Shown here piece by piece: positions 38,886 through 49,098 of a DNA stretch of 64,000 nucleotides. Every line of letters begins with the position of its first letter. The first letter of the stretch is position 1. The translations under genes and the position numbers were made by a program. Source of the DNA: Leptospira bouyouniensis (GTDB lineage: Bacteria > Spirochaetota > Leptospiria > Leptospirales > Leptospiraceae); assembly GCF_004769525.1 (NCBI RefSeq), contig NZ_RQFT01000003.1, forward strand, positions 372,001 through 436,000. Direction: 5' to 3'. The notes beneath the pieces were generated by a model. It searched no databases. It saw only the letters and a program-made list of their open reading frames with translations, and had not been told where the DNA came from.

Positions 38886-39578
38886 TTAGTAGAATCGAAT
38901 TAAATCAGATGCTTCTTCTCTAGGTGTATGAAAACGATTTAACTCCGATTGTGCTTTTGGATAACCAATGCTGATTCCCATTATCACTTTTTCTTCTTTC
39001 GGAAGGCCAAGTTCATTTCGTACCACCTCTGGAAAGGCACCGAGTGCTGCTTGTGGGCATGTCCCCAGACCTTCTTCTCTTGCTAACAGTAAAACCGATT
39101 GGAGAAAACATCCCAAATCGATCCCCACAAAAAAATTGAGATCAAATTTAGAAGTGATGAAAACAGCCGTTGGAGCGCCAAAAAAACTAAAATTACGAAG
39201 CATAAACTGGTCTCTTGCTTCTTTGTCTTTTCGATCGATCCCGGCAACTCCATAGATCTTCATTCCCAAATCAAACATCCGTTTTTTGGCATCACTTGGA
39301 TAAGACTCAGGCCAATTGGTTTCTGGTGTTGGTTGTGAACCTGTGGCGGCGTTTGTAAGCGCACTAGCGAGTGAATTTCTTTTTTCACCGCTGACAATAT
39401 GAACCTTCCAAGGTTGTGAATTTTTCCAACTGGGACTACGCAATGCTTTTTCAAAAATACGATTGAGTAGGTCTTCTGGTATGGGTGTGGTTTCATATTC
39501 TCGGATGCTATGGCGAGTGTCCATTGCTTCTGAAACAGATTTTGCGACTTCATGGATGGATATAGATTCTAGGTTCAT
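38886..39578 (-). CDS. Nitroreductase family protein
   Basis: A 230-residue FMN-dependent nitroreductase. Family features are RHSIREYETTPI, RSPSWKNSQPWKVHIV, GIDLGCFLQSVLLLAREEGLGTCP and IMGISIGYP. It reduces nitro or quinone compounds with NAD(P)H. It is divergent from the tetR gene, with a palindromic operator 21 bases upstream of its ATG, so it is a likely target of that repressor, as is common for nitroreductase/TetR pairs. Confidence 0.88.
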   Translation of the reverse strand: MNLESISIHEVAKSVSEAMDTRHSIREYETTPIPEDLLNRIFEKALRSPSWKNSQPWKVHIVSGEKRNSLASALTNAATGSQPTPETNWPESYPSDAKKRMFDLGMKIYGVAGIDRKDKEARDQFMLRNFSFFGAPTAVFITSKFDLNFFVGIDLGCFLQSVLLLAREEGLGTCPQAALGAFPEVVRNELGLPKEEKVIMGISIGYPKAQSELNRFHTPREEASDLIRFY

Positions 39579-39598
39579 TGTATACCTTTAAGAAAAGC

Positions 39599-39620
39599 AT
39601 ACATACCGGTCGGTATGTAT
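39599..39620. promoter_or_regulatory. TetR-type operator, site 1
   Basis: An almost perfect 22-bp palindrome with centre GT: arms ATACATACCG and CGGTATGTAT. It lies immediately before the nitroreductase ATG and between it and tetR. Confidence 0.75.
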
Positions 39621-39679
39621 TTGCAAGAACTTTTTTCCTCATTTTTCTTTCGCCTGGAATATTCTGAAAAAAAAATGGG

Positions 39680-39697
39680 ACATACTGGTTGGTGTAT
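39680..39697. promoter_or_regulatory. TetR-type operator, site 2
   Basis: ACATACTG-GT-TGGTGTAT resembles site 1 (ACATACYGGTYGGTRTRT) and lies 41 bases before the tetR ATG. Two similar sites suggest control of both divergent genes by one repressor. Confidence 0.6.
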
Positions 39698-39737
39698 TTC
39701 TTGCTTGGATTTCGTTTTTCCGCAATTTAGGATAAAA

Positions 39738-40319
39738 ATGAAGAAGGAACCTACCAAACTGCGTCTGTTATCAGTAAGCCGTAACCTTTTTCTTAGACAA
39801 GGATACGCAGAAACGGGTTTGAACCAAATTGTGGGAGAAGCAAAAACCGTAAAAGCCAGTTTGTACCAACATTTTTCATCCAAAGAAGAATTAGGAAAAG
39901 AAGTCCTCAAAATTTACTCAGACGAAAATTTAAATCTACTTAAAACTTTGATGAAACGAAATCCAAAACCTTTGGACTTCATCAAAGCCTGGGTTCGGAT
40001 TCTTATGAGGGAAGCTAGGCAATCACAATTGTTTGGCTGTGGGATGGCAAACTTCCGTGCCCAAATTAATCCTATGGAACACCAAATTCGTTCCGAGATT
40101 GAAAGGATTGCAAAAGAAACAATTGATTGTTTGACAGATTTTTTAGAAGAATCAATTCAAAATGGATATACCAAACCAACAGTAGACCCTCATTCACTCG
40201 CTAAACAACTGTTCATTGTATATGAAGGTGTTTTGCAAAGTTACCGTCTTTTGGATGATAAAAAATCTTTAGATGAATTGTATAAAATAGCAGAAAACCT
40301 AATTCCTATATCCGAATGA
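39738..40319 (+). CDS. TetR-family transcriptional regulator
   Basis: About 193 residues: N-terminal helix-turn-helix (LLSVSRNLFLRQGYAETGLNQIVGEA, with KASLYQHFSSKEEL as the recognition region) and a helical ligand domain. ATG 39738 is chosen because the earlier in-frame start would span the operator-containing region and add a non-family segment. It is divergent from the nitroreductase gene and its stop overlaps the ATG of a TonB receptor (ATGA), so it likely controls the nitroreductase and its own receptor operon, through the sites at 39599 and 39680. Confidence 0.85.
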   Translation: MKKEPTKLRLLSVSRNLFLRQGYAETGLNQIVGEAKTVKASLYQHFSSKEELGKEVLKIYSDENLNLLKTLMKRNPKPLDFIKAWVRILMREARQSQLFGCGMANFRAQINPMEHQIRSEIERIAKETIDCLTDFLEESIQNGYTKPTVDPHSLAKQLFIVYEGVLQSYRLLDDKKSLDELYKIAENLIPISE

Positions 40320-42994
40320 AATCAAATCTATTTGGGTTTTCGTTTTCAATTTTCCTAACTACATTTCTGATTTTCATTTTAGGATCTAATGTTATTTATG
40401 CTGAGGGAAACATTGAAGTTACGATCCAACTTGTAAAATCGAATTCAGGGAAACCCGTTCAAAATGCTGTAGTTATATCTAAATCTGGAAAAACCAGTGG
40501 GATCTCAAACGCAGAAGGGATCGCCAAACTAAAGTTTCCCGAAATTGGCTATTATGAAATCAAAGTTTCTACTGCCGACAAAACCGAATCGTTAGTTCGT
40601 GAAGTCCGCTTTAAAGGGCAAGTTATCCTAATCTCGATAGCAGAATCAACTGTCTCTGGAATTTTGGTAAGTGGGGAAAGGGACAAAACCCCTCTCTCTC
40701 GTTACGGTCTGGTCCAAGACGAAATCAAACGTTTGCCAGGTGTTTCTGGCGATTCACTGAAAGCATTACAAACCGTTCCAGGTGTTGTGATCGGTGCACC
40801 TGTTGGAATTTTACCTTCCGTTTTTACAAATATAGGAACTAATTTGATCACAGGAAATCCTTACTCCAATAGTGAAAGAGGAGATCTTTCATTACGTGGT
40901 GGTGGTACAAGGCAAAACCAATATTACTTTGATGGTTTCCCTTTACCTTATCCTTTCCATTTGGGAAATCAATCTTCTGTTCTAAATAATAATCTAATAA
41001 AATCTTTTGATGTGTATACAGGTGCATTTCCGGCTAAATATGGTTATGCGACTGGAGGAATCATCGCCATTGAAGGGACTGATCGAGTTGAAGAAAATAA
41101 AACCATAATCAATATAAATTTATTTTTATCTGATATTTATAACCAAACAAAAGTTTTGCCAGGACTTGCTATGATAAGTTCTGGTCGCAAAAATTATCCA
41201 AATGTGGTACTTTTACAAACTTACCCTCAAGGAATCCCAGAAGATGCCAAATATGCAGAATATCATGACTATCAATGGAAATTGATTTGGGACATCAACC
41301 AAGAACACCGAATCACAATCCAAACTTTTGGTACTAGAGACAGGCAAGCATATACAAAAGCCCAAGCAGATTTTGAACGCGGAGGTGAAGACCCACGACC
41401 ACCGACTGGACTCGATCGAATGTTTCGGACAGATGCAGCTCGTTATATTTGGAAAGGAAAATCCTTTCGTAATACTTTGTCATATTCTCGGACATGGTTT
41501 GATGAATTTTTTGAACTTCGTTTTACTAACCCACTCACAGCTGAGAATATTTTTGGATTACAAAATCGAACTTCCGATTCTATCACGTATGTTCAAAATG
41601 CTTTTGAATGGGAATTGTGGGAAGAACACTTAAAATTTGAAGTTGGTGTACAAGGTAGATTTCGTGAGACAACCCTTAAAGGAGAAAATATCTCTTCGTA
41701 TAATCGTTTGTTTTATAATATTTTTAATGATCTATTAAATTCTAATGCAGCATTTCGATCTGTCATCGATGGAGATCGCATTCGATACCGAGAAAAATCC
41801 GCATATTCAGAATTCCAATTTAAATATGGTGGAATTCGCCTAACACCAGGAGCGCGAATTGACCATTATTCAGGAAGTAATGAAAGTAATTTGGCACCAA
41901 GGATTACTGCTGGGTATGTATTTGAATCTACCAAAACAAGTATTATGGCAGGGCATGGAATCCACTATAATGCACCTGTTTCAGTGGAAGCTTTGTCAAA
42001 AAAATCGGGAAATCCTAATTTGTTTATGGAAAGAGCAGAGCATAACTCTCTGGGCGTAAGCCAAGATTTTGGAAATAATTGGCAGATCAAAATCGAAGGG
42101 TTCCATAATATCTTTCAAAATATCATTGTCCCTGATTCATATATCGTGGATCCATATGCTCTTAATAATGACACTCGCATATTTGTGAATGAAACAGCAA
42201 AAGTTCTAGCAAATCCTATTAAAGCTAAAAATTTAAACTACTCAAATGCCGGTTATGGATATTCTGAAGGTGTAGAAATCTTTCTAAAAAAAACAAAAGA
42301 CCCAAGGGAACAAGCTGGATTATTTGGTTGGATTTCATATACAAATTCCATCACAAAGCGAATTAATAACCAATCTCGACTTTCAAGTGATGAATCAAGG
42401 AATCGAACCTTACAAAATAATACAAGAACTCTACTTGCCCAAACCAAACTTGGAACAAATTACTTAAACTATTATGATGATAACAACTTAGAAGTGATCT
42501 ATAATAATGACAAAGAAGAGTTGTATGATTTAGACCGAACCCATATTCTCAATTTAGTTTTTGGATATAAATTCAATTCGGAATGGATGGTAGGGGGAAG
42601 ATTTCGTTACTTTTCAGGTACACCTTACACTCCCATAACAGGCGCTACGCGAGCAAACGAAGCAGCAACTTTTGGTTTGAGTTTATATTTCCCAAATTAT
42701 TCTGGAAATTATAATAGTGATCGGTTTTTGCCTTTCCACCAGTTTGATTTACGAATTGATCGAATAGAAAACTATTCTTGGGGGTATATCAATACATATA
42801 TAGAATTTGTAAACTTTTATGGCAGAAGAAACCAAGCTGGTTTTGAATTTGATAATACAAAAAATTACCAAAGGAACTTAAATCCAAGTCCTACGTACGA
42901 TACAGTTAACTCACCCTTTATCATATCACAAACTCCAAATGGAAAAATGGCAATCATCCCACTCATCAATATTGGAATGGAGGTAAGATTTTGA
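40316..42994 (+). CDS. TonB-dependent receptor
   Basis: An 892-residue outer-membrane receptor. It has a signal peptide ending in VIYAEG, a short regulatory-like domain, a plug with GDLSLRGGGTRQNQYYFDG and KYGYATGGIIAIEG, and a barrel ending in GMEVRF. It overlaps tetR by four bases, and a lipoprotein gene overlaps its own stop, forming a tetR-receptor-lipoprotein unit. The ligand is unknown; induction by an aromatic or nitro compound is conceivable because the same repressor probably controls a nitroreductase. That is inference. Confidence 0.87.
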   Translation: MKSNLFGFSFSIFLTTFLIFILGSNVIYAEGNIEVTIQLVKSNSGKPVQNAVVISKSGKTSGISNAEGIAKLKFPEIGYYEIKVSTADKTESLVREVRFKGQVILISIAESTVSGILVSGERDKTPLSRYGLVQDEIKRLPGVSGDSLKALQTVPGVVIGAPVGILPSVFTNIGTNLITGNPYSNSERGDLSLRGGGTRQNQYYFDGFPLPYPFHLGNQSSVLNNNLIKSFDVYTGAFPAKYGYATGGIIAIEGTDRVEENKTIININLFLSDIYNQTKVLPGLAMISSGRKNYPNVVLLQTYPQGIPEDAKYAEYHDYQWKLIWDINQEHRITIQTFGTRDRQAYTKAQADFERGGEDPRPPTGLDRMFRTDAARYIWKGKSFRNTLSYSRTWFDEFFELRFTNPLTAENIFGLQNRTSDSITYVQNAFEWELWEEHLKFEVGVQGRFRETTLKGENISSYNRLFYNIFNDLLNSNAAFRSVIDGDRIRYREKSAYSEFQFKYGGIRLTPGARIDHYSGSNESNLAPRITAGYVFESTKTSIMAGHGIHYNAPVSVEALSKKSGNPNLFMERAEHNSLGVSQDFGNNWQIKIEGFHNIFQNIIVPDSYIVDPYALNNDTRIFVNETAKVLANPIKAKNLNYSNAGYGYSEGVEIFLKKTKDPREQAGLFGWISYTNSITKRINNQSRLSSDESRNRTLQNNTRTLLAQTKLGTNYLNYYDDNNLEVIYNNDKEELYDLDRTHILNLVFGYKFNSEWMVGGRFRYFSGTPYTPITGATRANEAATFGLSLYFPNYSGNYNSDRFLPFHQFDLRIDRIENYSWGYINTYIEFVNFYGRRNQAGFEFDNTKNYQRNLNPSPTYDTVNSPFIISQTPNGKMAIIPLINIGMEVRF

Positions 42995-43632
42995 GACAAA
43001 AAATACTTTTGATCATTTGTCTTTTTATATTTACCAGATGTTTTGAGAGTGGTGAAGATTTACAAAAGAAAAAAGAAGAGGAACAAACATGGATCCTATC
43101 CACGTTGTACTGGCAAAGGAATTCGGGAAATTGTATCAAATTGGATTCCAATACAAATACTAGGACATGTAGTCGTAGGCCTTCTGGTGTATGTAATGTA
43201 AATCAACTCATAGTGACACAAGCAGAGGTGAATTTTAATTTGAATGAAACTCGAAATATTCAAAATCGAATTCCTGATTGCCAAGAATCAATTTTACAAT
43301 CTGGTATTCTTTCACAAGGTGCAACTTCGAATTCAAATACGGATACAATCAAATCTAGGTATAGTTTTCAAGTGGTCGAAACTTGTGAAAATGTTGGCAT
43401 CCAGCCAAATTCTGGAACAAGACTTGCTACTTTTTTCGAAATCCAATGGTTAGAATCTCCCAGGGGAAAAATTACAAAAGCGGCTAAATTGATTGCCGCA
43501 AATGGATTTTTACCACAATCCTCACGTGATAAGGCTAACAGTTGTTTGCAGTTAGAATTTCTAGAATGGGAAAAAGAATTGGCCCAAGAAAATAATTTAA
43601 ACAAAATTCTTCTGGAAATCACACTTCCTTAA
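42991..43632 (+). CDS. Lipoprotein following the TonB receptor
   Basis: A 213-residue protein with a lipobox FTRC (Cys about 17) and several further cysteines, so a disulfide-containing periplasmic or outer-membrane lipoprotein is likely. The start is TTG 42991, overlapping the receptor stop (TTGA), supported by GGAGG seven bases before. A ribosome site of this quality makes the unusual start convincing. No known domain. It probably serves the receptor as an accessory protein. Confidence 0.72.
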   Translation: MRQKILLIICLFIFTRCFESGEDLQKKKEEEQTWILSTLYWQRNSGNCIKLDSNTNTRTCSRRPSGVCNVNQLIVTQAEVNFNLNETRNIQNRIPDCQESILQSGILSQGATSNSNTDTIKSRYSFQVVETCENVGIQPNSGTRLATFFEIQWLESPRGKITKAAKLIAANGFLPQSSRDKANSCLQLEFLEWEKELAQENNLNKILLEITLP

Positions 43633-43702
43633 TTTTGAAAATCCGCTTTCCTTTCTTTTCCACTCATACATTTTGACTTTAATCCCAAGGAAATTTTTAA
43701 TT

Positions 43703-45379
43703 ATGAGTTTGAATCGATATAGCCGTGTTTTAACCCAAGACGAATCTCTCCCTGCTTCCCAAGCAATGATTATAGGTTCTGGAGTTCCTTACGAAGATCT
43801 AAACAAACCCTTCGTAGGAATTGGAAGTACAGGTTTTGATGGGAATCCTTGTAATATGCATTTGACAACTCTTGCTGCATTACAGAAAAAAAGTGTCATC
43901 GATACAAAACAAATGGTTGGACTATTGTTTAATACCATTGGTGTGAGTGATGGGATCACCAATGGAAATGATGGGATGAGGTATTCACTACCATCCCGAG
44001 AGATCATCGCGGACTCGATTGAAACAATTTCAGGCGCTCATTTTTATGACGGAATTATTTTCACCGCTGGTTGTGATAAAAATATGCCAGGTGCTATCAT
44101 GGCAATGGCAAGGCTTAACCGTCCATCGATCATGGTGTACGGCGGAACGATCAATGGAGGTCACTTCAAAGGAGAAAAGTTAAATATAGTTTCTGCCTTT
44201 GAAGCCTATGGTAAAAAAATTAACGGTAAAATTTCAGAAGAAGATTTTAAAGAAGTCATCAAAAATTCCTGCCCTGGTCCTGGAGCTTGCGGTGGTATGT
44301 ACACAGCCAATACAATGGCAACCGCAATAGAAGTTATGGGAATGAGTTTACCATTTAGTTCCTCATCACCTGCAAGGAGTGAAGAGAAAAAGAAAGAATG
44401 CCAGGAGATTGGAAAGTACATGTACAATCTTCTAGAAAAAGATATCAAACCATCTGATATCATCACTCCCAAATCCATTTTGAATGCACTCCGTGTGATT
44501 ACGATTCTCGGAGGTTCTACAAACGCAGCTCTTCATATGATTGCCATTGCAAGGACAATGGGAATTCATTTAGACCTCGACCAAATTCAAAAAGTAACTG
44601 ATACAACACCGCTGCTTGCGGATATGAAACCAAGCGGAAAGTATTTAATGGAAGATCTTTATGCTATTGGTGGGACACCTGCCATCATGAAATTTATGTT
44701 ACGTGAAGGAATGTTAGATGGTTCTTGTATGACTGTAACAGGAAAAACGATTGCGGAAAATTTGGAATCTCTCCCAGACCTTCCCAAGGATCAAGACTTA
44801 CTTCGACCAGTAAGTAACCCAATCAAAAAGGAAGGCCATATACAAGTGTTATATGGAAACATTGCCAAAAAAGGAGCAGTTGCCAAAATTACTGGGCATG
44901 AAGGCGAAATGTTTGAAGGCAAAGCTATCTGTTTTGATTCAGAGGTAGAAGCAAACGAAGGGATTCGTGATGGAAAAGTGAAACCAGGTCACGTTGTTGT
45001 GATTCGTTACGTGGGACCAAAAGGTGGACCAGGGATGCCAGAGATGTTAAAGCCAACATCGGCAATCATAGGTGCAGGGCTAGGTGACAATGTTGCACTC
45101 ATCACAGACGGAAGGTTTTCTGGGGGAAGTCATGGTTTCGTTGTAGGTCACATCACACCTGAAGCGATGGAAGGGGGAGAAATTGCCCTTGTCGAAGATG
45201 GAGATGTGATTTCTATCAATGCAAAAACAAATACACTCGATCTCAAAGTGAGTTCAGAGGAAATCGAGAAACGCCGTGCAAAATGGAAAAAACCACCCTA
45301 CCGCATCACAAGTGGTTACCTATGGAAGTATATCCAAATGGTAAAAGATGCCAGTACAGGATGTTTGACGGATCGGTAA
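43703..45379 (+). CDS. ilvD: Dihydroxy-acid dehydratase
   Basis: A 558-residue IlvD, which dehydrates dihydroxy acids in branched-chain amino acid synthesis. Iron-sulfur cysteines are at about 50 (GFDGNPCN), 124 (AGCDKNMPG) and 190/196 (CPGPGACGG). Further motifs are [26 protein letters not shown] (about residues 465-490). ATG 43703 is preferred to a TTG at 43673. No other ilv or leu gene is nearby. It ends in a hairpin that overlaps its stop codon. Confidence 0.96.
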   Translation: MSLNRYSRVLTQDESLPASQAMIIGSGVPYEDLNKPFVGIGSTGFDGNPCNMHLTTLAALQKKSVIDTKQMVGLLFNTIGVSDGITNGNDGMRYSLPSREIIADSIETISGAHFYDGIIFTAGCDKNMPGAIMAMARLNRPSIMVYGGTINGGHFKGEKLNIVSAFEAYGKKINGKISEEDFKEVIKNSCPGPGACGGMYTANTMATAIEVMGMSLPFSSSSPARSEEKKKECQEIGKYMYNLLEKDIKPSDIITPKSILNALRVITILGGSTNAALHMIAIARTMGIHLDLDQIQKVTDTTPLLADMKPSGKYLMEDLYAIGGTPAIMKFMLREGMLDGSCMTVTGKTIAENLESLPDLPKDQDLLRPVSNPIKKEGHIQVLYGNIAKKGAVAKITGHEGEMFEGKAICFDSEVEANEGIRDGKVKPGHVVVIRYVGPKGGPGMPEMLKPTSAIIGAGLGDNVALITDGRFSGGSHGFVVGHITPEAMEGGEIALVEDGDVISINAKTNTLDLKVSSEEIEKRRAKWKKPPYRITSGYLWKYIQMVKDASTGCLTDR

Positions 45380-45390
45380 ACAACCGATCC
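45370..45390. terminator. Hairpin overlapping the ilvD stop
   Basis: GGATCGGT (45370-45377), loop AAACA, ACCGATCC (45383-45390): perfect 8-bp stem between convergent ilvD and pirin genes. No T run, so termination strength is uncertain. Confidence 0.55.
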
Positions 45391-45412
45391 CTAACTCAGT
45401 CATCCGAAAAAG

Positions 45413-46438
45413 TTACTTAGATTTTGCTGGATATTCCTCTTTCCCATTTGCATGTTTGGCGAATCGACCTTTGCCTACATGGACGGGATCATAAGAATCC
45501 CAAGGCCAACCACCAAATTGGGTCCTTCGGTAATCATCAAATGCTTGTTGGATTTCCTCTTGTTTGTTCATAACAAATGGTCCGTATTGTACCACTGGTT
45601 CAGCAATAGGTTTACCTTCTAAAATCAAAATTCTCCCAACTTCCGAACCATTGCGAATCTCAACAGCTTCATCCGATTTTAAATTGTACATATGTTTTCC
45701 GGGAACTTGGGTTCCATCCACGACGAGACCTTCACCTCGGAAGTAATACAAATTTCGATTGTATCCTTCGGACGTAGCGGGAATCACAAATTGGACATCC
45801 GCATCTAAATCTAAGATATAAATTCCGACTTCGTTTGACGGATCTCCTGCCCAGGAATTTGGAGGAGGGTCTAAAGCTTTGTCACCAAACAAAGATCCTG
45901 CGACTGTTTTAATTTTCACTTTTTTCCCGTTTGAATCTGATACCAATTTTACAGGAATATCTTCATTCCAAAACATTTTAAAATGCGGATCAACAAACTT
46001 ATGTTTAGCGGGTAGGTTCATCCAAATCTGAAACAGTTCTAATGTGTTCTCACTTGATTCGTTGATAAGTGGAAACATTTCGGAATGTTGGATTCCAGCT
46101 CCAGCAGTCATCCATTGTACATCCCCGTCACCATAACGACCTGCTGCTCCTTGAGAGTCCGCATGGTCAACCAATCCTCGCTGAACAATAGTTACGGTTT
46201 CAAATCCTCTGTGGGGGTGGCCAGGAAATCCTGGGATGGTTTCTCCGTGATACATCCTCCATCCGTCTTTTCCGGCAAAGTCTTGCCCAATTTGTCTACC
46301 TTGAAGGGAATCGTTTGGTCCAAACTTTCCATTTCCTTTTGGATAAAAATCTTCGTGGTGGACACAAAATAAAAAAGGATCGGAGGTAGGCCATTGGAAG
46401 TCTAGTTTTTGTGCATATAATATTGATTTGTGTTTCAT
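45413..46438 (-). CDS. Pirin-family protein
   Basis: A 341-residue bicupin. Metal-binding motifs are GHPHRGFETVT (two histidines) and TAGAGIQHSEMFP (His and Glu), both in the N-terminal cupin. Family members include quercetin 2,3-dioxygenases and redox-related regulators. GGAGATAGGACAAC precedes the ATG on the minus strand. The gene is convergent with ilvD. Substrate not established. Confidence 0.9.
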   Translation of the reverse strand: MKHKSILYAQKLDFQWPTSDPFLFCVHHEDFYPKGNGKFGPNDSLQGRQIGQDFAGKDGWRMYHGETIPGFPGHPHRGFETVTIVQRGLVDHADSQGAAGRYGDGDVQWMTAGAGIQHSEMFPLINESSENTLELFQIWMNLPAKHKFVDPHFKMFWNEDIPVKLVSDSNGKKVKIKTVAGSLFGDKALDPPPNSWAGDPSNEVGIYILDLDADVQFVIPATSEGYNRNLYYFRGEGLVVDGTQVPGKHMYNLKSDEAVEIRNGSEVGRILILEGKPIAEPVVQYGPFVMNKQEEIQQAFDDYRRTQFGGWPWDSYDPVHVGKGRFAKHANGKEEYPAKSK

Positions 46439-46492
46439 TGTTGTCCTATCTCCAAAGGATTCTCCTTCTACAATTAAGACAAGGAAACTAGG

Positions 46493-47641
46493 TTAAAAGT
46501 TTTTCACAAGAGATACATTCACTCCAAAAGATCCAAATTCTTTCGAACTTTGGGAAGAATTGATATCTGGAACTGAGCTAAGCTCGACAGGTGTTTTCCC
46601 TTGCCCTAAATTAAATCCTGTTACCTCCGATACACTGAAGGATGATATTTGGTAAAATCCACCGTATTTAATTCCCAAGGTATCAAACACTTTCCATACA
46701 AGACCTAACTCCAAAGATACAGTTGCACCCCCAAGTCCTCGCATCAATCCTTCTTTGGATTGGAAAGCAGTGAGATCTGTTTTGGTTACAGGAGGACTAA
46801 AAACTACTTGGTTACTTGCATTTAAAGTTCCAGTAGAAGAGGTTTCAATTCCATAGTTCAAAAGTTTTAATTGTCCGGCAAAGATCGTCAGGTCCCCGAT
46901 CATATAAAAATTGAGCCAATCCGTTATGGAGGTTGCGAATCCATAGTTCATTCCATAATTTTTTGTTTTAAACTCTACAGTTCCAGTTGAAAGAGCATAA
47001 CCCTCTGTTAGGTTTTGATCACCGGTTCGTAAAAATGGAAACTTAATTTGAAAGGATTGGAACGGACCTTTGGAGGAAAGTTCTGAATAATTAAAACTCA
47101 ATTCTGTTGATGTGGAATCAGTTAGATAATTGATAGGTCCCAAACCAATTTTAAAACCAACTTCGTTTGTACCAGACCGGATTCGATCATTTAAATACAA
47201 ACCATTCGTACTAAAGCTTGTTCTAGTATCATTGTATTGCTCGCCCTTTGCATAAACAAAACCTACAAAAAAATCTTCTGTAAACTGGTGTGAATATTTG
47301 ATACGGGGAGAAATTGTTGATGTTGGTCTCGATTCTGCACTTTCGGTAATGATCCCTGGCGGATTTAGATTATTGGTCGTGTTACCGCTGTTTACAAAAC
47401 TTGAAGCAACCCTTGCTGAATTTAGAATACTGGAGACAGATTGAGGTCCCCCTTCGGATGGTGTTTGCACAAATGTACCTGCAAGTTCCAATACTGCCAA
47501 TCGAGAACCAAAGAATGATTTTTTTGAAGATGGAGATTGTTGTGTAATTGTTCCTTGGTTAGTTTGGTCTACTTGTTGAGCAAACAATGGAATACAAACA
47601 AATAAAGTAAGGAAAATGTGTTTTAGTAAATAGCTTCGCAT
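46493..47641 (-). CDS. Probable outer-membrane beta-barrel protein
   Basis: A 382-residue protein: signal peptide ending LFAQQ, a Gln/Ser-rich early region, then alternating hydrophobic/hydrophilic strands (for example KYSHQFTEDFFVGFVYAKGE) and a C-terminal strand ending in phenylalanine (SLVKNF), as in outer-membrane barrels. No known family was recognised. It lies about 50 bases from the pirin gene's start. Confidence 0.6.
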   Translation of the reverse strand: MRSYLLKHIFLTLFVCIPLFAQQVDQTNQGTITQQSPSSKKSFFGSRLAVLELAGTFVQTPSEGGPQSVSSILNSARVASSFVNSGNTTNNLNPPGIITESAESRPTSTISPRIKYSHQFTEDFFVGFVYAKGEQYNDTRTSFSTNGLYLNDRIRSGTNEVGFKIGLGPINYLTDSTSTELSFNYSELSSKGPFQSFQIKFPFLRTGDQNLTEGYALSTGTVEFKTKNYGMNYGFATSITDWLNFYMIGDLTIFAGQLKLLNYGIETSSTGTLNASNQVVFSPPVTKTDLTAFQSKEGLMRGLGGATVSLELGLVWKVFDTLGIKYGGFYQISSFSVSEVTGFNLGQGKTPVELSSVPDINSSQSSKEFGSFGVNVSLVKNF

Positions 47642-47740
47642 ACTTGCAAAAATCCAAAAAATGGTTTTGCTATCGATTAAAAAAAATAAGCAGCGAGAGA
47701 AATGGAAAAAAAATGATAATTCTTGTGAATGAAACTTCCT

Positions 47741-49039
47741 TTATATTGTGATATGTCCTAATTCAAAATAAAAAGTTGTTCCAAGCTGTACTTGGCTCTC
47801 GACCCAAATTTTTCCACCGTGTTGTTCTACAAAATCTTTAATTAGGATGAGACCAAGACCTGTACCAGTTTCTTGTGCAGTGCCTGGAGTCGAATACTTT
47901 TGATCCAAACGAAACAAAGTATTCATTCGTTCCTTGGACATACCGATCCCTTCATCTTTTACATAAAATCGGTAGAAGATAGGATTTGAATGATCGATTG
48001 GATCCTGTTTTATAAATCCTATTTCAATCTTTTGGTTATGATTGCTATATTTAATAGCATTTGATAAAAGGTTACGAAAAATAGTTTCCACCATAAAAAC
48101 ATCAGCAACTAGTTCAAACGTTTCTGGGATCAGATTTAGCACATTGATATGTTTTTTCTGAATGGATAATGATAAGAGATCGATTGTTTTTTGAATTATA
48201 TCATATAAATTGAATGCAACTGGTTTGAACTTGGTATTACCGTTTTGTGTATTTGCCCAATGGAGTAAATTTTCCATCAATGAATATATTTTTTCAGACG
48301 ATTCACTGATGATTTGTAAATTGACATCTCTTTCTTCTATTGATAGGTCCGAGATTTTTTCACTTAATAGTTTTGTGAATTCCCTATGAGCTCCCAAAGG
48401 CCCTCGTAAATCATGCGCGATGATGGAAAAGAATTTATCCTTTGTCGCATTTAATTCTTCAAGTCGTAAGGCAGCTTGTTTTAATTTTTCTTCATTTGAT
48501 TTTTGTTCAGTGATATCTCTTACTATTGCACAGTTATATTTTTTACCATCATATTCAACTAAGTTCACTGTCACTTCTATTGGGAAAGGAGTACCATCTT
48601 TTCTTTTGTTAATTGTTTCTATAGTGAAAGTTTTTTTTTCTAAAATATCTTTCCAATGTGTATCCCAAATCTCTTTTGTGAACAACGGATCTACTTCGAG
48701 CACAGTCATTGATAGAAGTTCTTCTTTTGAATATCCATAATTGATACATGCTGCATTATTTACAAAGACATACTTTCCATTTTCATCTATCCATAGGATA
48801 GTATCAGAAATTGAATCGATCGAAAACTGAGTAAATTGTAATAGATGGTTAATCTTTGTTTGTTGATCATCAAACAAATTTTGATTTTGTTTTAGAATAT
48901 GGTTTTCCTTTTCAAGCCTCTGGATTTCTGCAATTAAGGTTTCGTATGATTCAGGCGAAGTCGGCATAAGGAATAACATATTTTCGTAATTAAAGAAAAA
49001 ATTGCCAAGAATTAAGTGATTGAAGAAAGAGAAATCCAT
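47741..49039 (-). CDS. PAS-domain sensor histidine kinase, cytoplasmic
   Basis: A 432-residue kinase with coiled-coil, PAS (about residues 75-185), H-box FFSIIAHDLRGPLG, N-box RNLLSNAIKYS, G1 DEGIGMS and G2 GTGLGL. All the catalytic motifs are intact. No transmembrane helix is evident beyond a doubtful hydrophobic N-terminus (about residues 1-25), and an alternative start at 48967 would remove it. No response regulator gene is adjacent, so the partner is unknown. Divergent from the zinc-ribbon gene. Confidence 0.88.
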   Translation of the reverse strand: MDFSFFNHLILGNFFFNYENMLFLMPTSPESYETLIAEIQRLEKENHILKQNQNLFDDQQTKINHLLQFTQFSIDSISDTILWIDENGKYVFVNNAACINYGYSKEELLSMTVLEVDPLFTKEIWDTHWKDILEKKTFTIETINKRKDGTPFPIEVTVNLVEYDGKKYNCAIVRDITEQKSNEEKLKQAALRLEELNATKDKFFSIIAHDLRGPLGAHREFTKLLSEKISDLSIEERDVNLQIISESSEKIYSLMENLLHWANTQNGNTKFKPVAFNLYDIIQKTIDLLSLSIQKKHINVLNLIPETFELVADVFMVETIFRNLLSNAIKYSNHNQKIEIGFIKQDPIDHSNPIFYRFYVKDEGIGMSKERMNTLFRLDQKYSTPGTAQETGTGLGLILIKDFVEQHGGKIWVESQVQLGTTFYFELGHITI

Positions 49040-49098
49040 TGATTGGAATTTGACTTGACCAATACAGAATTTTCGATTTTACTAAACACCTTCTCATT

